Positions 17,623-25,714 of a DNA stretch of 64,000 nt are shown here, piece after piece (position 1 is the stretch's first letter; every line of letters starts with the position of its first letter). The notes beneath the pieces were generated by a model that saw only the letters and a list, made by a program, of their open reading frames with translations, did not search any database and was not told where the DNA came from. The DNA is from Polyangiaceae bacterium (GTDB taxonomy: Bacteria; Myxococcota_A; Polyangia; Polyangiales; Polyangiaceae): assembly GCA_020633235.1 (NCBI GenBank), contig JACKEA010000004.1:744001-808000 (forward strand). The letters are read 5' to 3'. Position numbers and translations under genes: made by a program.

Positions 17623-18252
17623 ATGAAAATCAAAACCCTGTTCGCATCCTGCATGTTCCTTTCGATTGCCGGTAGCTCGGGTTCGGCCCTCGCCGCCGGG
17701 CCCGACGTGCATTCCAGCTGCAACGGCGCCAGCGTTCCGAGCTCGCTCTCGTCCGCCGAAGGCCTCGCGTCTTCCGCGGCGAGCCGCTTGAACGGGCTTG
17801 CCGGCAAGTCCAAGGCCCAGCGCGAAGCCTTGTGGAATGCCGGCGCAGAGCGCCGTTGGTTCGGCGCCTACAGCAACACCCGCTTCAATAACGTGCGAAA
17901 GCGCATGAACAACATCGCGGAGGCGCTGCGAAGCTCGCGTTTGGACGTGAAGTGCCTGTGGAGCAAGTCCTACTTCGGCAACGCGTCTCCCGGCGTGTAC
18001 GTCATTCGCCTGGGCTCCGCCTGGAAGTACGAGTCGTCGAGCTCCGTCGACAAGCCGCAGACCTTCGTGCACGAAGCCGCGCACATCCGCGGCGCCGTGC
18101 TCGGTGGCGAAGTGCGCGGCAAGTATGGCGTAGCCGATGCGCTCACCCGCGCTCAGAAGCACCCCGGCGTTGCCGTGCGCACGGCGGAAAATCTCGGCTA
18201 CTACGCCGTGTGTCGCAGTGCCTCCTGGGCCGGCAAGGGCGGCTGCCCGTGA
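17623..18252 (+). CDS. Secreted M35-like (aspzincin) metallopeptidase
   Basis: The 209-residue protein has a cleaved signal peptide (FASCMFLSIAGSSGSALAA, residues 7-25). The zinc-binding motif HEAAH is at about residue 150 in FVHEAAHIRGAVL, and the following KYGVADALTRAQKHPGVAV and RTAENLGYYA match the C-terminal pattern of lysine-specific/deuterolysin (M35) peptidases, where YG...A..LA..P..A..NAENY follows HExxH. The third zinc ligand, usually Asp in a GTxD motif, is not in its usual context; Asp in YGVAD is the best candidate. Four cysteines in the mature part would suit a secreted protein. It is probably an extracellular protease. Confidence 0.7.
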   Translation: MKIKTLFASCMFLSIAGSSGSALAAGPDVHSSCNGASVPSSLSSAEGLASSAASRLNGLAGKSKAQREALWNAGAERRWFGAYSNTRFNNVRKRMNNIAEALRSSRLDVKCLWSKSYFGNASPGVYVIRLGSAWKYESSSSVDKPQTFVHEAAHIRGAVLGGEVRGKYGVADALTRAQKHPGVAVRTAENLGYYAVCRSASWAGKGGCP

Positions 18253-18253
18253 G

Positions 18254-18307
18254 TTTCCGCGCCGGACCAACACCCTGATCGTATGGATGTTGGTTCGGCG
18301 CGGAACC
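18254..18307. repeat. Hairpin repeat, left copy of an identical 54-bp pair
   Basis: An 18-bp arm TTCCGCGCCGGACCAACA is followed by a 15-base spacer and the inverted arm TGTTGGTTCGGCGCGGAA, with one mismatch that would be a G-U pair in RNA. All 54 bases are identical to 19143-19196, in the same orientation. The two copies bracket the nucleotidyltransferase pair. Confidence 0.9.
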
Positions 18308-18324
18308 GAGCGAGTCAACCAGAC

Positions 18325-18849
18325 TCAGCGGCGCTTCTTTCGAAGGCGCCTGCGCTTCTGGGGTGCACGGCGCCTTCCGGAGATCCGCTCGAGTTGTTCG
18401 ACATCGTCCAAGTCCTTGTGTCGGCCGGCTTCACGTTTGATCGCGAGCAGGTCGACCAAGCCGATGTAAAAGACAGGGAATGGTCGACGGGCTCGGACCT
18501 GGTCCGTCGCCCTGCGTCGCCACGCGGAGGCAAACCGCAGCGTGCCGGCGGTGCTGATGAGATCGACCCGATTCGGCGGGCGCCCGAACTGGACCACGAT
18601 TCCCGGCGTTGCCAGCTCCCGTGGGCCTTCCAGAAGGGGAACGTCTCCGCCCCAGAACTCCTCCAGAGCGGCATAGAGTCGCTCGGAGTTGGCTTCAGTG
18701 GGCTCATAGAGCAGGTCGACGTCGCCGGTCAGTCGAGGGTATCCGTGGTAGATGACCGCTTCGCCGCCGATGATCAGATAGCGGACGCTGTGCTCGTGCA
18801 AGAGCGCGAGCAAGGCGAGGATGTCCGGGGAGAGATGCTCACCCGTCAC
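18325..18849 (-). CDS. Nucleotidyltransferase-like protein (AbiEii/MNT type), second gene of a toxin-antitoxin-like pair
   Basis: The 174-residue product carries the nucleotidyltransferase signature GGEAVIYHGYPRLTGDVDLL near residues 26-45, in which G-G-x6-G-x5-DxD holds the metal-binding aspartates, followed by a helical tail ending in a strongly basic stretch (RRRAPQKRRRLRKKRR). Proteins of this DUF6036/AbiEii-like type are often the toxin-like partner of small two-gene modules. The GTG start at 18849 overlaps the stop of the upstream small gene by 11 bases, so the two are coupled. The unit is bracketed by two identical hairpin repeats, which suggests it moved as a cassette. Confidence 0.75.
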   Translation of the reverse strand: MTGEHLSPDILALLALLHEHSVRYLIIGGEAVIYHGYPRLTGDVDLLYEPTEANSERLYAALEEFWGGDVPLLEGPRELATPGIVVQFGRPPNRVDLISTAGTLRFASAWRRRATDQVRARRPFPVFYIGLVDLLAIKREAGRHKDLDDVEQLERISGRRRAPQKRRRLRKKRR

Positions 18850-19036
18850 GTTTGCCACCCGGCCGCCTGAGACCTGCGACCCTGTCGCGGACGTCCGGAC
18901 GGCGCTTGCCGTAGTAGCGCTCTCGCAGGATCTTCGCGATCCGCTGGCGTTCTTCAGGGGTAAGGCTTCGGTACAGGTCCGAGTCCCACTGCTGCGCTTC
19001 TGCAAAACCGTGTGCGATGTGCGCAATCCGTTCCAC
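18839..19036 (-). CDS. Small antitoxin-like partner of the nucleotidyltransferase
   Basis: The 65-residue product contains HGFAEAQQWDSDLYRSLTPE and then ERQRIAKILRERYYGKRRPD, a pattern (aligned W-D...TPEERxxIAxxLRxRxYG) seen in short proteins encoded directly before AbiEii/MNT-type nucleotidyltransferases. It is probably the DNA-binding or neutralising partner. GTG 19036 is chosen because conservation begins with the following residues; the frame is open upstream into the repeat element. Its 3' end overlaps the next gene by 11 bases. Confidence 0.6.
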   Translation of the reverse strand: MERIAHIAHGFAEAQQWDSDLYRSLTPEERQRIAKILRERYYGKRRPDVRDRVAGLRRPGGKRDG

Positions 19037-19142
19037 TCCGTGATTCAAGCACGAATGTTCGCTCCGAGCCCAGCGGACGTTCGTGCAAGGACGCGGCAAG
19101 AGCGCCACGGGTCCCGACGTGAAAGGCGGTACGTTCTCGCCT

Positions 19143-19196
19143 TTTCCGCGCCGGACCAACACCCTGATCGTATGGATGTTGGTTCGGCGCGGAACC
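19143..19196. repeat. Hairpin repeat, right copy of an identical 54-bp pair
   Basis: This copy is identical over 54 bases to 18254-18307 and lies in the same orientation, 889 bases away. It is placed between the start of the small antitoxin-like gene and the start of the tape-measure candidate, so it could affect transcription of either. Confidence 0.9.
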
Positions 19197-19233
19197 ATGG
19201 CCGACCGCAGCCAAACGAGTTATTGGACGAGAG

Positions 19234-20712
19234 GTGCTGTCCGAGGGCGACGTCTGGGTGCATTCCGGTCATCTGCGGGTGAGGGGACCCGACGGCGGGC
19301 GCGCGCTATCGCTCTTGGCGGCGGGGGAGCGCGCGCTCCCGGCAGCTTTGCGCAAGGTTGCCGCGCGCTACGGGGACGAGGTCATCGTCGTCAAGCGCGT
19401 CGCGCTGGAGATGCGTGTGAGTGGGGAGACCGCGCTGGTCTCCGAGGGCGCCTTGGTCGACGCACTGGCCAAGGCCATCGAGGAGAAGCTCAAACGCGGA
19501 GCTCGTACGGGAGAGCGCGCCGTCTTCGGCGCGGAGGCGGCGTGGTTCGAGAGCTCGGCGGTCTTCGTGGCGTACTATCTCGAGGCGCTGCAGGCTGGAA
19601 GCGCGACGCAGTTTCCGTATTCCTCCCTCTCGTCCTTGGGCGCGAGCTGGGATGCGGTGCTCCTCCACTGCGAGGGCAAGGGGCGGGTGTACCTGGCTGA
19701 CGTGTTGGCGGAGCTCCACCGGACTTGCTCCCCGGGCGCCTTGGGTCGACAGCTTTCGGAGGCCACGGCGCTGCGATTGCTGCGGCAGTTTGGGGCACCT
19801 GGACGAGAGCCGTTGAGCGTGGCTCGGCTGCCCGTGGCGCTGTCCGTGGATCTCGCCAGCGCGGGGCTGGCGCCGGCAGCGGAGCTCGCGGCCCTTGCGG
19901 AGCTGTTCGCACTGTGGCCTCCGGCTCGTGACATGACGATCGTCCGTGGTGAACCCCGCACTGCGTCGATTTTGGAGCGCAAGGTATCCGCCGCGGGAGG
20001 ACTGATCGCGTGGGCGTTGCTGCTGGAAAGCACGGGTCTGTCGCGAGCGTGGCGCGTCCGGGATCAGGCTTCACGGGACGCGGCGCGGGCGCTCGGCTGC
20101 GCGCTGGAAGGGCTACCGCAAAACGCTGCGGATCCGCTGCTGTTGCTGTTCAGTCACGAGGCCCCGGATGCCAGCCTTCTACCGCTGCTTCAGTGCGATC
20201 CGGTGGGATGCGAAGCGTTGCATGCAGCGAGCCTTTCCCTCGCCTGGGAACGCGGTTGGCTCGAAGGGGACGTACGTGTGTGTCGCGTTGCCGAACGCAT
20301 CGTGGCCTTTGCGGAAAATGGCATCGTGGTGGACACGCTGGATGGGGACGACTTGCACGCGGCGGCGGAGGAGCTGGTACGGCGCCTGAGCCGCAGGACG
20401 GGACGGGTGCCGCGTTCGGTCGTTGTCTTGGATGAAGCGCTCCCCGCGGATCTGGACGCCGTGCTGGCCGTGGACGTGAGTCACGTGCCGCGCTGGCAAC
20501 CGGGACTTCGCGCCGCGGCGTCCGTGCTGCGGCATGCCGCGCGAGTCGACCTCGACTGCGAGCTGTCCGACATGCGCAAGTGGCCCGCGCTGCTCTCGGT
20601 GTCTCCCAATCAGGTGTCGGTCGAGCTCCGGCGCGGCAACGTGAACCGCGTGGGTCGCATCCGCGAAGTCTCCCGCCTCGGCGGGCGCGTGCTGTCGCTC
20701 AGCGTGCGTTGA
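19234..20712 (+). CDS. Candidate contractile-injection-system tape-measure-like protein
   Basis: The 492-residue product has no signal peptide or membrane helix. Its N-terminus (ALPAALRKVAARYGDEVIVV, KRVALEMRVSG, GALVDALAKAIEEKL, residues about 35-90) follows the pattern of eCIS tape-measure proteins: a row of helices, then an I-x-x-L-x-L-x-x-x strand, then helices. The following FVAYYLEALQAGSATQFPYS near 110-129 resembles their 'yFLxtGxLPw' element. The middle is Ala/Leu-rich and helical; the C-terminus has VELRRGNVNRVGR. Such a protein would set the length of the injection tube. It lies outside the main operon, and a different function cannot be excluded. The start is a GTG; no better start exists in the frame. 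Its 3' end overlaps the convergent gene by 14 bases. Confidence 0.45.
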   Translation: MLSEGDVWVHSGHLRVRGPDGGRALSLLAAGERALPAALRKVAARYGDEVIVVKRVALEMRVSGETALVSEGALVDALAKAIEEKLKRGARTGERAVFGAEAAWFESSAVFVAYYLEALQAGSATQFPYSSLSSLGASWDAVLLHCEGKGRVYLADVLAELHRTCSPGALGRQLSEATALRLLRQFGAPGREPLSVARLPVALSVDLASAGLAPAAELAALAELFALWPPARDMTIVRGEPRTASILERKVSAAGGLIAWALLLESTGLSRAWRVRDQASRDAARALGCALEGLPQNAADPLLLLFSHEAPDASLLPLLQCDPVGCEALHAASLSLAWERGWLEGDVRVCRVAERIVAFAENGIVVDTLDGDDLHAAAEELVRRLSRRTGRVPRSVVVLDEALPADLDAVLAVDVSHVPRWQPGLRAAASVLRHAARVDLDCELSDMRKWPALLSVSPNQVSVELRRGNVNRVGRIREVSRLGGRVLSLSVR

Positions 20713-21436
20713 CCGCTTCGCCGAGGGCGCGCACTCCGGAGGAACCCGTCTCATTGTCCCTGGGCCGAGCGGAGCGCACCTCCGGAGCGGCGAAACGTGA
20801 CCACGCGCCCAGGGAGCGCAGCTGCTGGTTCACCCACGTTGCCGCCTCTAGGAGCACGCGCTCTGCTTCCCGCCGCTCTTCGTCGCTCAGTGCTTCGAAG
20901 TCGGGCCGATCCCCGAGCTCGGCGACGCAGGCTTCCACGGAGCGACCCAAGTGGCGCAGCCGGAAGACCACGGGATTGAGGGGCGTGCGGCCCGGGCGCG
21001 GCGCGCCGTTCGCGACTTTGGCCCGGCGCTGAGCCACTTCCCGTCGCAGCTCGGCAACGCCCATCGAAGTCGCCTCCACCCGGTCCAACAGCGCCACCTG
21101 CTCCGCCAGCGGAAGCCCGCACACGGCATAAAAGTGCCCGACTTTGAGCCGCTGCACCCGATCCGCGTCCAGGTGCTGCGCCACCACCCACAGCTTGGTG
21201 GCGCGAAACACCGTGGCAACGCTCACGCGCAGGCCGGAATGCCGCGCCAGCCGCCGGAATGAGGCGTGGTTTTGTCCGCGCCGCTCGAGATCCACCAGCT
21301 CCGAACCGAAGATCCGTTCGAACACCAGGCGTCCGATGCGCAGCTTGCGCTCGATCTCGCTGTCGTCCCCCAAGCGATTGAGCTCGGCGACCACGTCCGA
21401 AAGATCATCGTCGGAAATGAGACGTTGGCGCTGCAC
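20699..21436 (-). CDS. Putative DNA-binding protein, ParB/KfrA-like helical
   Basis: The 245-residue product has no membrane segment. Residues about 60-130 (SFRRLARHSGLRVSVATVFR, LKVGHFYAVCGLP, QVALLDRVEATSMGVAELRR) follow the 'L..lg.s..tl...' and 'l..sH...l..l....q..ll..a...gws...L' layout of the helix-turn-helix region of ParB/KorB-type and related plasmid proteins, but no N-terminal ParB nuclease domain is present. GTG 21436 is preceded by AGGGAGGG at ideal spacing, which fixes the start. It converges on the tape-measure candidate and lies in the same direction as the toxin and its partner gene, so a regulatory role for the locus is possible but unproven. Confidence 0.5.
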   Translation of the reverse strand: MQRQRLISDDDLSDVVAELNRLGDDSEIERKLRIGRLVFERIFGSELVDLERRGQNHASFRRLARHSGLRVSVATVFRATKLWVVAQHLDADRVQRLKVGHFYAVCGLPLAEQVALLDRVEATSMGVAELRREVAQRRAKVANGAPRPGRTPLNPVVFRLRHLGRSVEACVAELGDRPDFEALSDEERREAERVLLEAATWVNQQLRSLGAWSRFAAPEVRSARPRDNETGSSGVRALGEAVNAR

Positions 21437-21627
21437 TCGTCCCTCCCTTCTCTTCTCCGGTATCAAAGCGGTCCGAGTGGCGCAACGGCAATCCAGGCGA
21501 CCCTGGAAATTGCCCGACGTTCCTGCGTGAAGTTTCCATGACCCAGCCCCGCTGTCTCGTTGGTGCGCCGCGAGCCGCTTCGGAACCCTCGAAGGAGGAA
21601 AACCACCCGGCCGCCGGCCCGGCGCAG

Positions 21628-22413
21628 TCAGGTCACCTCGACGAACACCAGCTCGATGCCGCAGAGCTCCGCGTTTTGCGTGGCGCGCTCGGCCGCCGCG
21701 CGGAGCGCGCCGCCCTCGGGCATGGAACCCGGAGGAATGCCGATTCTGAGCACGCGGCGTGCCTTGTCCGCGGCGCGACCGCCGCACAGCTTCACGTAGT
21801 CGAAGCTCGAGAGCGCTCGTACGTCGCGCTCGAGTGCGCGATCGAGATCGTCAGGAGACAGACTGCGAACGTCCTCCAGGCACGTCATCAAGATCGCCGT
21901 GACCCGGCCGCTCGTGTCGAGCCACGCCGTCCAGCCGGAACCCTCGATCTTCCGCCCCGGCTCTGACTCGCTTTGGACCGTCGACGCCAGCAGCTCGAGT
22001 ACCAGAGGCGCCAGCTCGCCGGCAGGCGTGTCAGGGTCGAACTCGTGGTCCTCGCCCACACCAGCAAAGGCACCCCGGTGCTTGGGGCTCGGCAGCAACA
22101 GGCCAGCCAAGCCCAACTTTGGTGTCCGAACGAGCGAGCAGATGGCGGCGTCCTCGCTGGCGAGCTCCCGCTCACTCTTGCATCCGGCGGCGGCGGTCAC
22201 CTCATTGCCACGCGAGTACACGCGCTTCGCGCTTGGCAAACGAAGCGCAGCCAATGCCTTTTCCTCTGCTTGGCGGAGGGCCTGCGGCAGGTCGCTCGGG
22301 TCTCGTACGGTGGTGACGCCGGGGAGATCTCTGTTTCCGGACGGAGTGGGTACGCCCGCGACGACAAACAGGCTGCCGTGGCGGCGGTACACGTGAATGA
22401 CGTGGTCCTTCAT
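21628..22413 (-). CDS. Protein of unknown type in immunity position to the CdiA-like toxin
   Basis: This 261-residue, soluble-looking protein has no motif I recognise. It begins MKDHVIHVYRRHGSLFVVAG and ends GIELVFVEVT, with two alpha/beta-looking halves. Its ATG overlaps the stop of the toxin gene upstream (ATGA), exactly the arrangement of toxin-immunity pairs, and a known immunity gene (Imm49) holds the equivalent place after the other toxin of this locus. I infer that it neutralises the nuclease domain of the upstream toxin. A loading chaperone is the main alternative. Confidence 0.55.
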   Translation of the reverse strand: MKDHVIHVYRRHGSLFVVAGVPTPSGNRDLPGVTTVRDPSDLPQALRQAEEKALAALRLPSAKRVYSRGNEVTAAAGCKSERELASEDAAICSLVRTPKLGLAGLLLPSPKHRGAFAGVGEDHEFDPDTPAGELAPLVLELLASTVQSESEPGRKIEGSGWTAWLDTSGRVTAILMTCLEDVRSLSPDDLDRALERDVRALSSFDYVKLCGGRAADKARRVLRIGIPPGSMPEGGALRAAAERATQNAELCGIELVFVEVT

Positions 22414-25400
22414 TTCACACTCTTGAACATGACCGTTACGGGAGGTTTTAGCCCCTGGCCGTAGGCTCGGGCACCTGCCATTTCCCTTCTCCACTGCTCG
22501 ATCAGCCGGATTTGATCTTCGAGCTCAGCCATCCGCGTGGTGTCCGCTAGGGTGCGGCTCTGAAGCTCGGTCAGCTCCGAGCGCGCAGACTTCAACTTTG
22601 CGGCGCTGACCGTCTCAGGTGGGATCCCAACTTCGAGGATCCGGGTGGTGTTGGGACCGGTCTTGACGTGTCGGCCTCCGTGGGCCTCCTGCGTGAACCC
22701 AGAGACCGCGTCAACCTCTTCCCTTAGCGTGCTCCAAAGCGACCCGGGTTCCTGGAATGCATATGGCTGGTGCGTCTTGATGCTTCGAATCTCGTCTGCG
22801 ATAGCCCCGCTCTGCTTCGCCACGTCGATCGTTGGGAACGCTCGTGGCAGATTCTCGCCGAGCAATACGTGGCCGACCTCGCCGCGCAGTTGCGGTTCGA
22901 GGTTCCAGATCCCACCTTCAGTGTTCGCTGCTTTGCGAATCGCTTCCTTCTCGGCATCGCTCAGCTTGCGAGGGAAGTTTCCGATGATGGACTCCGCGTT
23001 TGCGGCGGAAAGTGCGTCGCCCGCGGCGGAGATCTGGAACCGCTTGCCTGCCTCCCGGCGCAGCAGTGCCAGCTCGTCTGCCAGCGCTGCGCCTTCCTGA
23101 GCCGCCGCCTCCGCGGCCTTCTTGTCGCCGTTGAGCGCTGCGTTGCGCGCCTTGTTCTCGATACCGGCCGCACGACGGGACAGCTCCTCGCTACCTGCGA
23201 TCTCGGCCGCATACGCTTCGCCGAACCATGTACAAGTGCTGCACAAGACCAGGACGCCTCCCGGCGTGACCTTCACCGTGTGGCCGGCAGCCGATGCTTC
23301 GGCCAGAGCCTCCAGCTTCGAGAGATTCTCCGCTGCTTCCTTGACGGCGCGAGACTCGTGCGCGCCGACGCCGGTGAGCACCTCTTCTGCGGTCTTCCCT
23401 TCGCCGCCGTGGATTTTCCGTACGACGTCGGACACTCCCTCGGCCAGCGCTTCGCCGCCCTTGCTGGCCCGAGCTTCCGCCTTGAGCGTCTCCAGGGCGC
23501 TCTCGAACTCGTCGACCGTGGTCGTAGCCAGGACCTTGGTCACCTTGCCGCTGAGCTTGCCAAACACACTGATGGCGTCAGCGACGTCGAACACTACGCC
23601 GACGATCGAGAGTGCGAGCCAGAACAAAGACGGCTCCTCGGCAGAAATTGCTCGCGCCTTGTCGAAATCCGTGTTCGCTGCGGCGCTCTCCAGCTGGTAG
23701 TCCTCGACGTCCTTCAGGAGTTGCGCAAAGCCGATGCCAAGCGAGGCGCCCATGGCGCCTGCGGCGACGAGGCTTGCTCCACCGGTCGGAACGGCGGTTG
23801 CTGCGGCCAAGATGCTGAGCCCCACGCTCAGCACGGTGAGCGCGAGGCTCGTGAGAGCTTCATCCGAAGCGATGTCGCTAGCGTGGTCACGAACCACGAT
23901 GGCCTTTTCGGTGCCCGCTTGGATGCCTTCGTCGGCGAGCGTCGCTGCCAGGATCTTGCGGAGCTTCCAGATGTTCACGCCGCCCCCGATTGCCCCGCGA
24001 ACCGTCTCGATGTTCGCAAGGCGTTCGTTGATCTCGGCCGAAAGGACCTTTGCTGCGTCGTCGCTCGGTCCTTTGCTGATGGTGCCCAGGCCGCCCTCGT
24101 TGCCCTCGCCGAAGGCCCCCAGAATCGGGTAGCGTTGCTCGAGGCCGGAACGCAGGATCTTCAGCTCCGTCTCCGCCTTCTTCAGATCGCGCTCCAGGCC
24201 CGAGTATTCCTCACGCTTGCCCTCGCAGGGATCGTAGGCCGGCGCCCCCTCCGCGCCCCCGCCGTAGTAGTCCGACGGGCAGACGTTCGCCATCTTGCCC
24301 TTGATGACGTTGATCTCGTCCCTCTTCTCCAGAAGCTCCTTCGCTGCGCCCGCCAGACCTTCGCTGGAGACGGTGGGCTTCATCGTCGTCTGGGTCTCCG
24401 TTTCGACTTCGGGGGCAGGACCCTGACCCTCACCTCCGCCGCTGCCGTCTCCCGAAGCGCCGCCTGCTCCGCCTGCGCCGGAGTCGTTTCCCTTGCTGAC
24501 CTCCGTGGTCTCGACGCCGTACTTGAGAGCCTCGGCTTTGATGCGTGTCTCGCTCTCCTTCAGGATGCCGCGGAGGATCTGTTCGGCGTGCGTCTGAAAG
24601 CCGCTCAGGAACGAGCTGTGTCGAGTGTTCAGCGTGCGAAGTGCGTCGTCCAGCGTGAGCGAGATCTGGGCACCGGTCTCGCCTCCGCCCACCGCAGACG
24701 CGCCCTCGGCCCCTCCGCCGCCACCGTAGACGGCGTCGAAGCGGCTGACGAAGTCCTTGGCGGCATCCGCGTCGTCTTTGTCGACGATGAGCGATGACAG
24801 AATGCGAAGGAGGTCCGTCTTGTCGTCGTGTAGGGTCCAGCCTTCGAATGCGACCGACGGACCTTTCGGCTCTTCGCACACCCCCTCTTTCGGGGGCGCT
24901 TCACAGGTGTCTTCCGGCTTGCGTTGAGCGGATGGTCCGGCCGCACGTTGCTGTGCAACGTGGGTGAGCTCGTGGCCAAGCAGCGCTCGCCCCGATTCGG
25001 TCCCGAGCGTCAAGGAGCCCTGCCGAAAGCTGACCGTCGACCCCTCGGTGATGGCGACCGCTCGTTCCCGCTGGGTCTTGTCGTGCGCGGCGCTGTCGGC
25101 ACGCAGCGTGGTGCCCGCGAGGTCCATGCCCAAGTGCCGTTCTGCCACCGTGCGGATCGCGTGACCCAGTGGACCGGGAGCCACGGAGTGCGGTCGAAGA
25201 TCCTCAGCCATTCTGGCGCCGTAGTCGTCGGCCTGCCGTTCGGCGGCGTCCTTCGGTGTGGTGGGCTCCGTTCGCTGAAACTGCTGCTCGTCGCTTACGG
25301 CCTCGAGCTCCGCGCATTCCGTGCAGGTCTCGCCTTGCGTGACGCATGCCGGGCAGGGCTTGTGCTGTCTGGGTCCGGCCGGCTTTTCTAGATCCGAGAC

Positions 25401-25511
25401 GAACAGGCGCGGCAGCGGACCCTTGTACGGTCTGGGGGCGCGCGTGCGCGGCGCCTCTACCTTCTGCGGTGACGGCGGCGTGTGCTGCGGACGCTTCTTC
25501 TGCGCGAACAT
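22410..25511 (-). CDS. eCIS cargo toxin: tag, Cys module, DUF4157, hydrophobic core, CdiA-like nuclease
   Basis: This 1033-residue protein is a likely payload of the adjacent injection system. It starts MFAQKKRPQ, then a Pro-rich linker, a cysteine module CPACVTQGETCTEC (53-66) and a DUF4157 domain with HELTHVAQQR (180-189, zinc metallopeptidase-type HExxH). A Gly/Ser linker (GAGGAGGASGDGSGGGEGQ) lies near 350. Hydrophobic helices near 555-605 (SLALTVLSVGLSILAAATAV) and 640-660 suggest membrane insertion or packing. The C-terminus has LLGENLPRAFPTID and EIRSIK (876-912), matching the CdiA_C-type (tRNA/DNA nuclease) pattern 'LGxNLPxxFPxID...IKSID'; Asp 896 and Lys 912 would be catalytic, while the usual acidic residue before LGxNLP is His here, with Glu 878 three places earlier. 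DUF4157 is common in eCIS cargo. It is divergent from the structural operon. Confidence 0.8.
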   Translation of the reverse strand: MFAQKKRPQHTPPSPQKVEAPRTRAPRPYKGPLPRLFVSDLEKPAGPRQHKPCPACVTQGETCTECAELEAVSDEQQFQRTEPTTPKDAAERQADDYGARMAEDLRPHSVAPGPLGHAIRTVAERHLGMDLAGTTLRADSAAHDKTQRERAVAITEGSTVSFRQGSLTLGTESGRALLGHELTHVAQQRAAGPSAQRKPEDTCEAPPKEGVCEEPKGPSVAFEGWTLHDDKTDLLRILSSLIVDKDDADAAKDFVSRFDAVYGGGGGAEGASAVGGGETGAQISLTLDDALRTLNTRHSSFLSGFQTHAEQILRGILKESETRIKAEALKYGVETTEVSKGNDSGAGGAGGASGDGSGGGEGQGPAPEVETETQTTMKPTVSSEGLAGAAKELLEKRDEINVIKGKMANVCPSDYYGGGAEGAPAYDPCEGKREEYSGLERDLKKAETELKILRSGLEQRYPILGAFGEGNEGGLGTISKGPSDDAAKVLSAEINERLANIETVRGAIGGGVNIWKLRKILAATLADEGIQAGTEKAIVVRDHASDIASDEALTSLALTVLSVGLSILAAATAVPTGGASLVAAGAMGASLGIGFAQLLKDVEDYQLESAAANTDFDKARAISAEEPSLFWLALSIVGVVFDVADAISVFGKLSGKVTKVLATTTVDEFESALETLKAEARASKGGEALAEGVSDVVRKIHGGEGKTAEEVLTGVGAHESRAVKEAAENLSKLEALAEASAAGHTVKVTPGGVLVLCSTCTWFGEAYAAEIAGSEELSRRAAGIENKARNAALNGDKKAAEAAAQEGAALADELALLRREAGKRFQISAAGDALSAANAESIIGNFPRKLSDAEKEAIRKAANTEGGIWNLEPQLRGEVGHVLLGENLPRAFPTIDVAKQSGAIADEIRSIKTHQPYAFQEPGSLWSTLREEVDAVSGFTQEAHGGRHVKTGPNTTRILEVGIPPETVSAAKLKSARSELTELQSRTLADTTRMAELEDQIRLIEQWRREMAGARAYGQGLKPPVTVMFKSVK

Positions 25512-25605
25512 CGACTACGCTTCGTTCGGCCCTCGGCGAACGAGCGAGAGCTTGGACGCTCGCTGCGCGCGAAGGGAACGAAAATCGGAGTCAACCCATG
25601 GAGAT

Positions 25606-25625
25606 TCGTTTCACGCGTGAAACGA
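25606..25625. promoter_or_regulatory. 20-bp perfect palindrome between toxin and structural operon
   Basis: TCGTTTCACGCGTGAAACGA reads the same on both strands. It lies 95 bases before the toxin start (25511) and 90 bases before the first structural gene (25715), the natural place for an operator that would control both divergent transcripts. It resembles parS (GTTTCACGTGAAAC) but has two extra central bases, so it is not a canonical parS site. The rest of the 203-base gap has no other strong signal that I can see. Confidence 0.55.
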
Positions 25626-25714
25626 TTTGAGTCGCGATGAATTGAATCGACGAGCGCTGGTCGCGCCGTCGTTGACGACCGAGGTTCGAACTCGCTAGCA
25701 CGTTCGCCGTGGGG

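Noticed and set aside
22770..24797. 675-codon open frame antisense to the left toxin
   Set aside because: Composition of a GC-driven shadow; the opposite strand has DUF4157, Cys module and toxin domain.
25606..25625. parS chromosome-partition site
   Set aside because: Two extra central bases compared with GTTTCACGTGAAAC; kept only as a palindrome.
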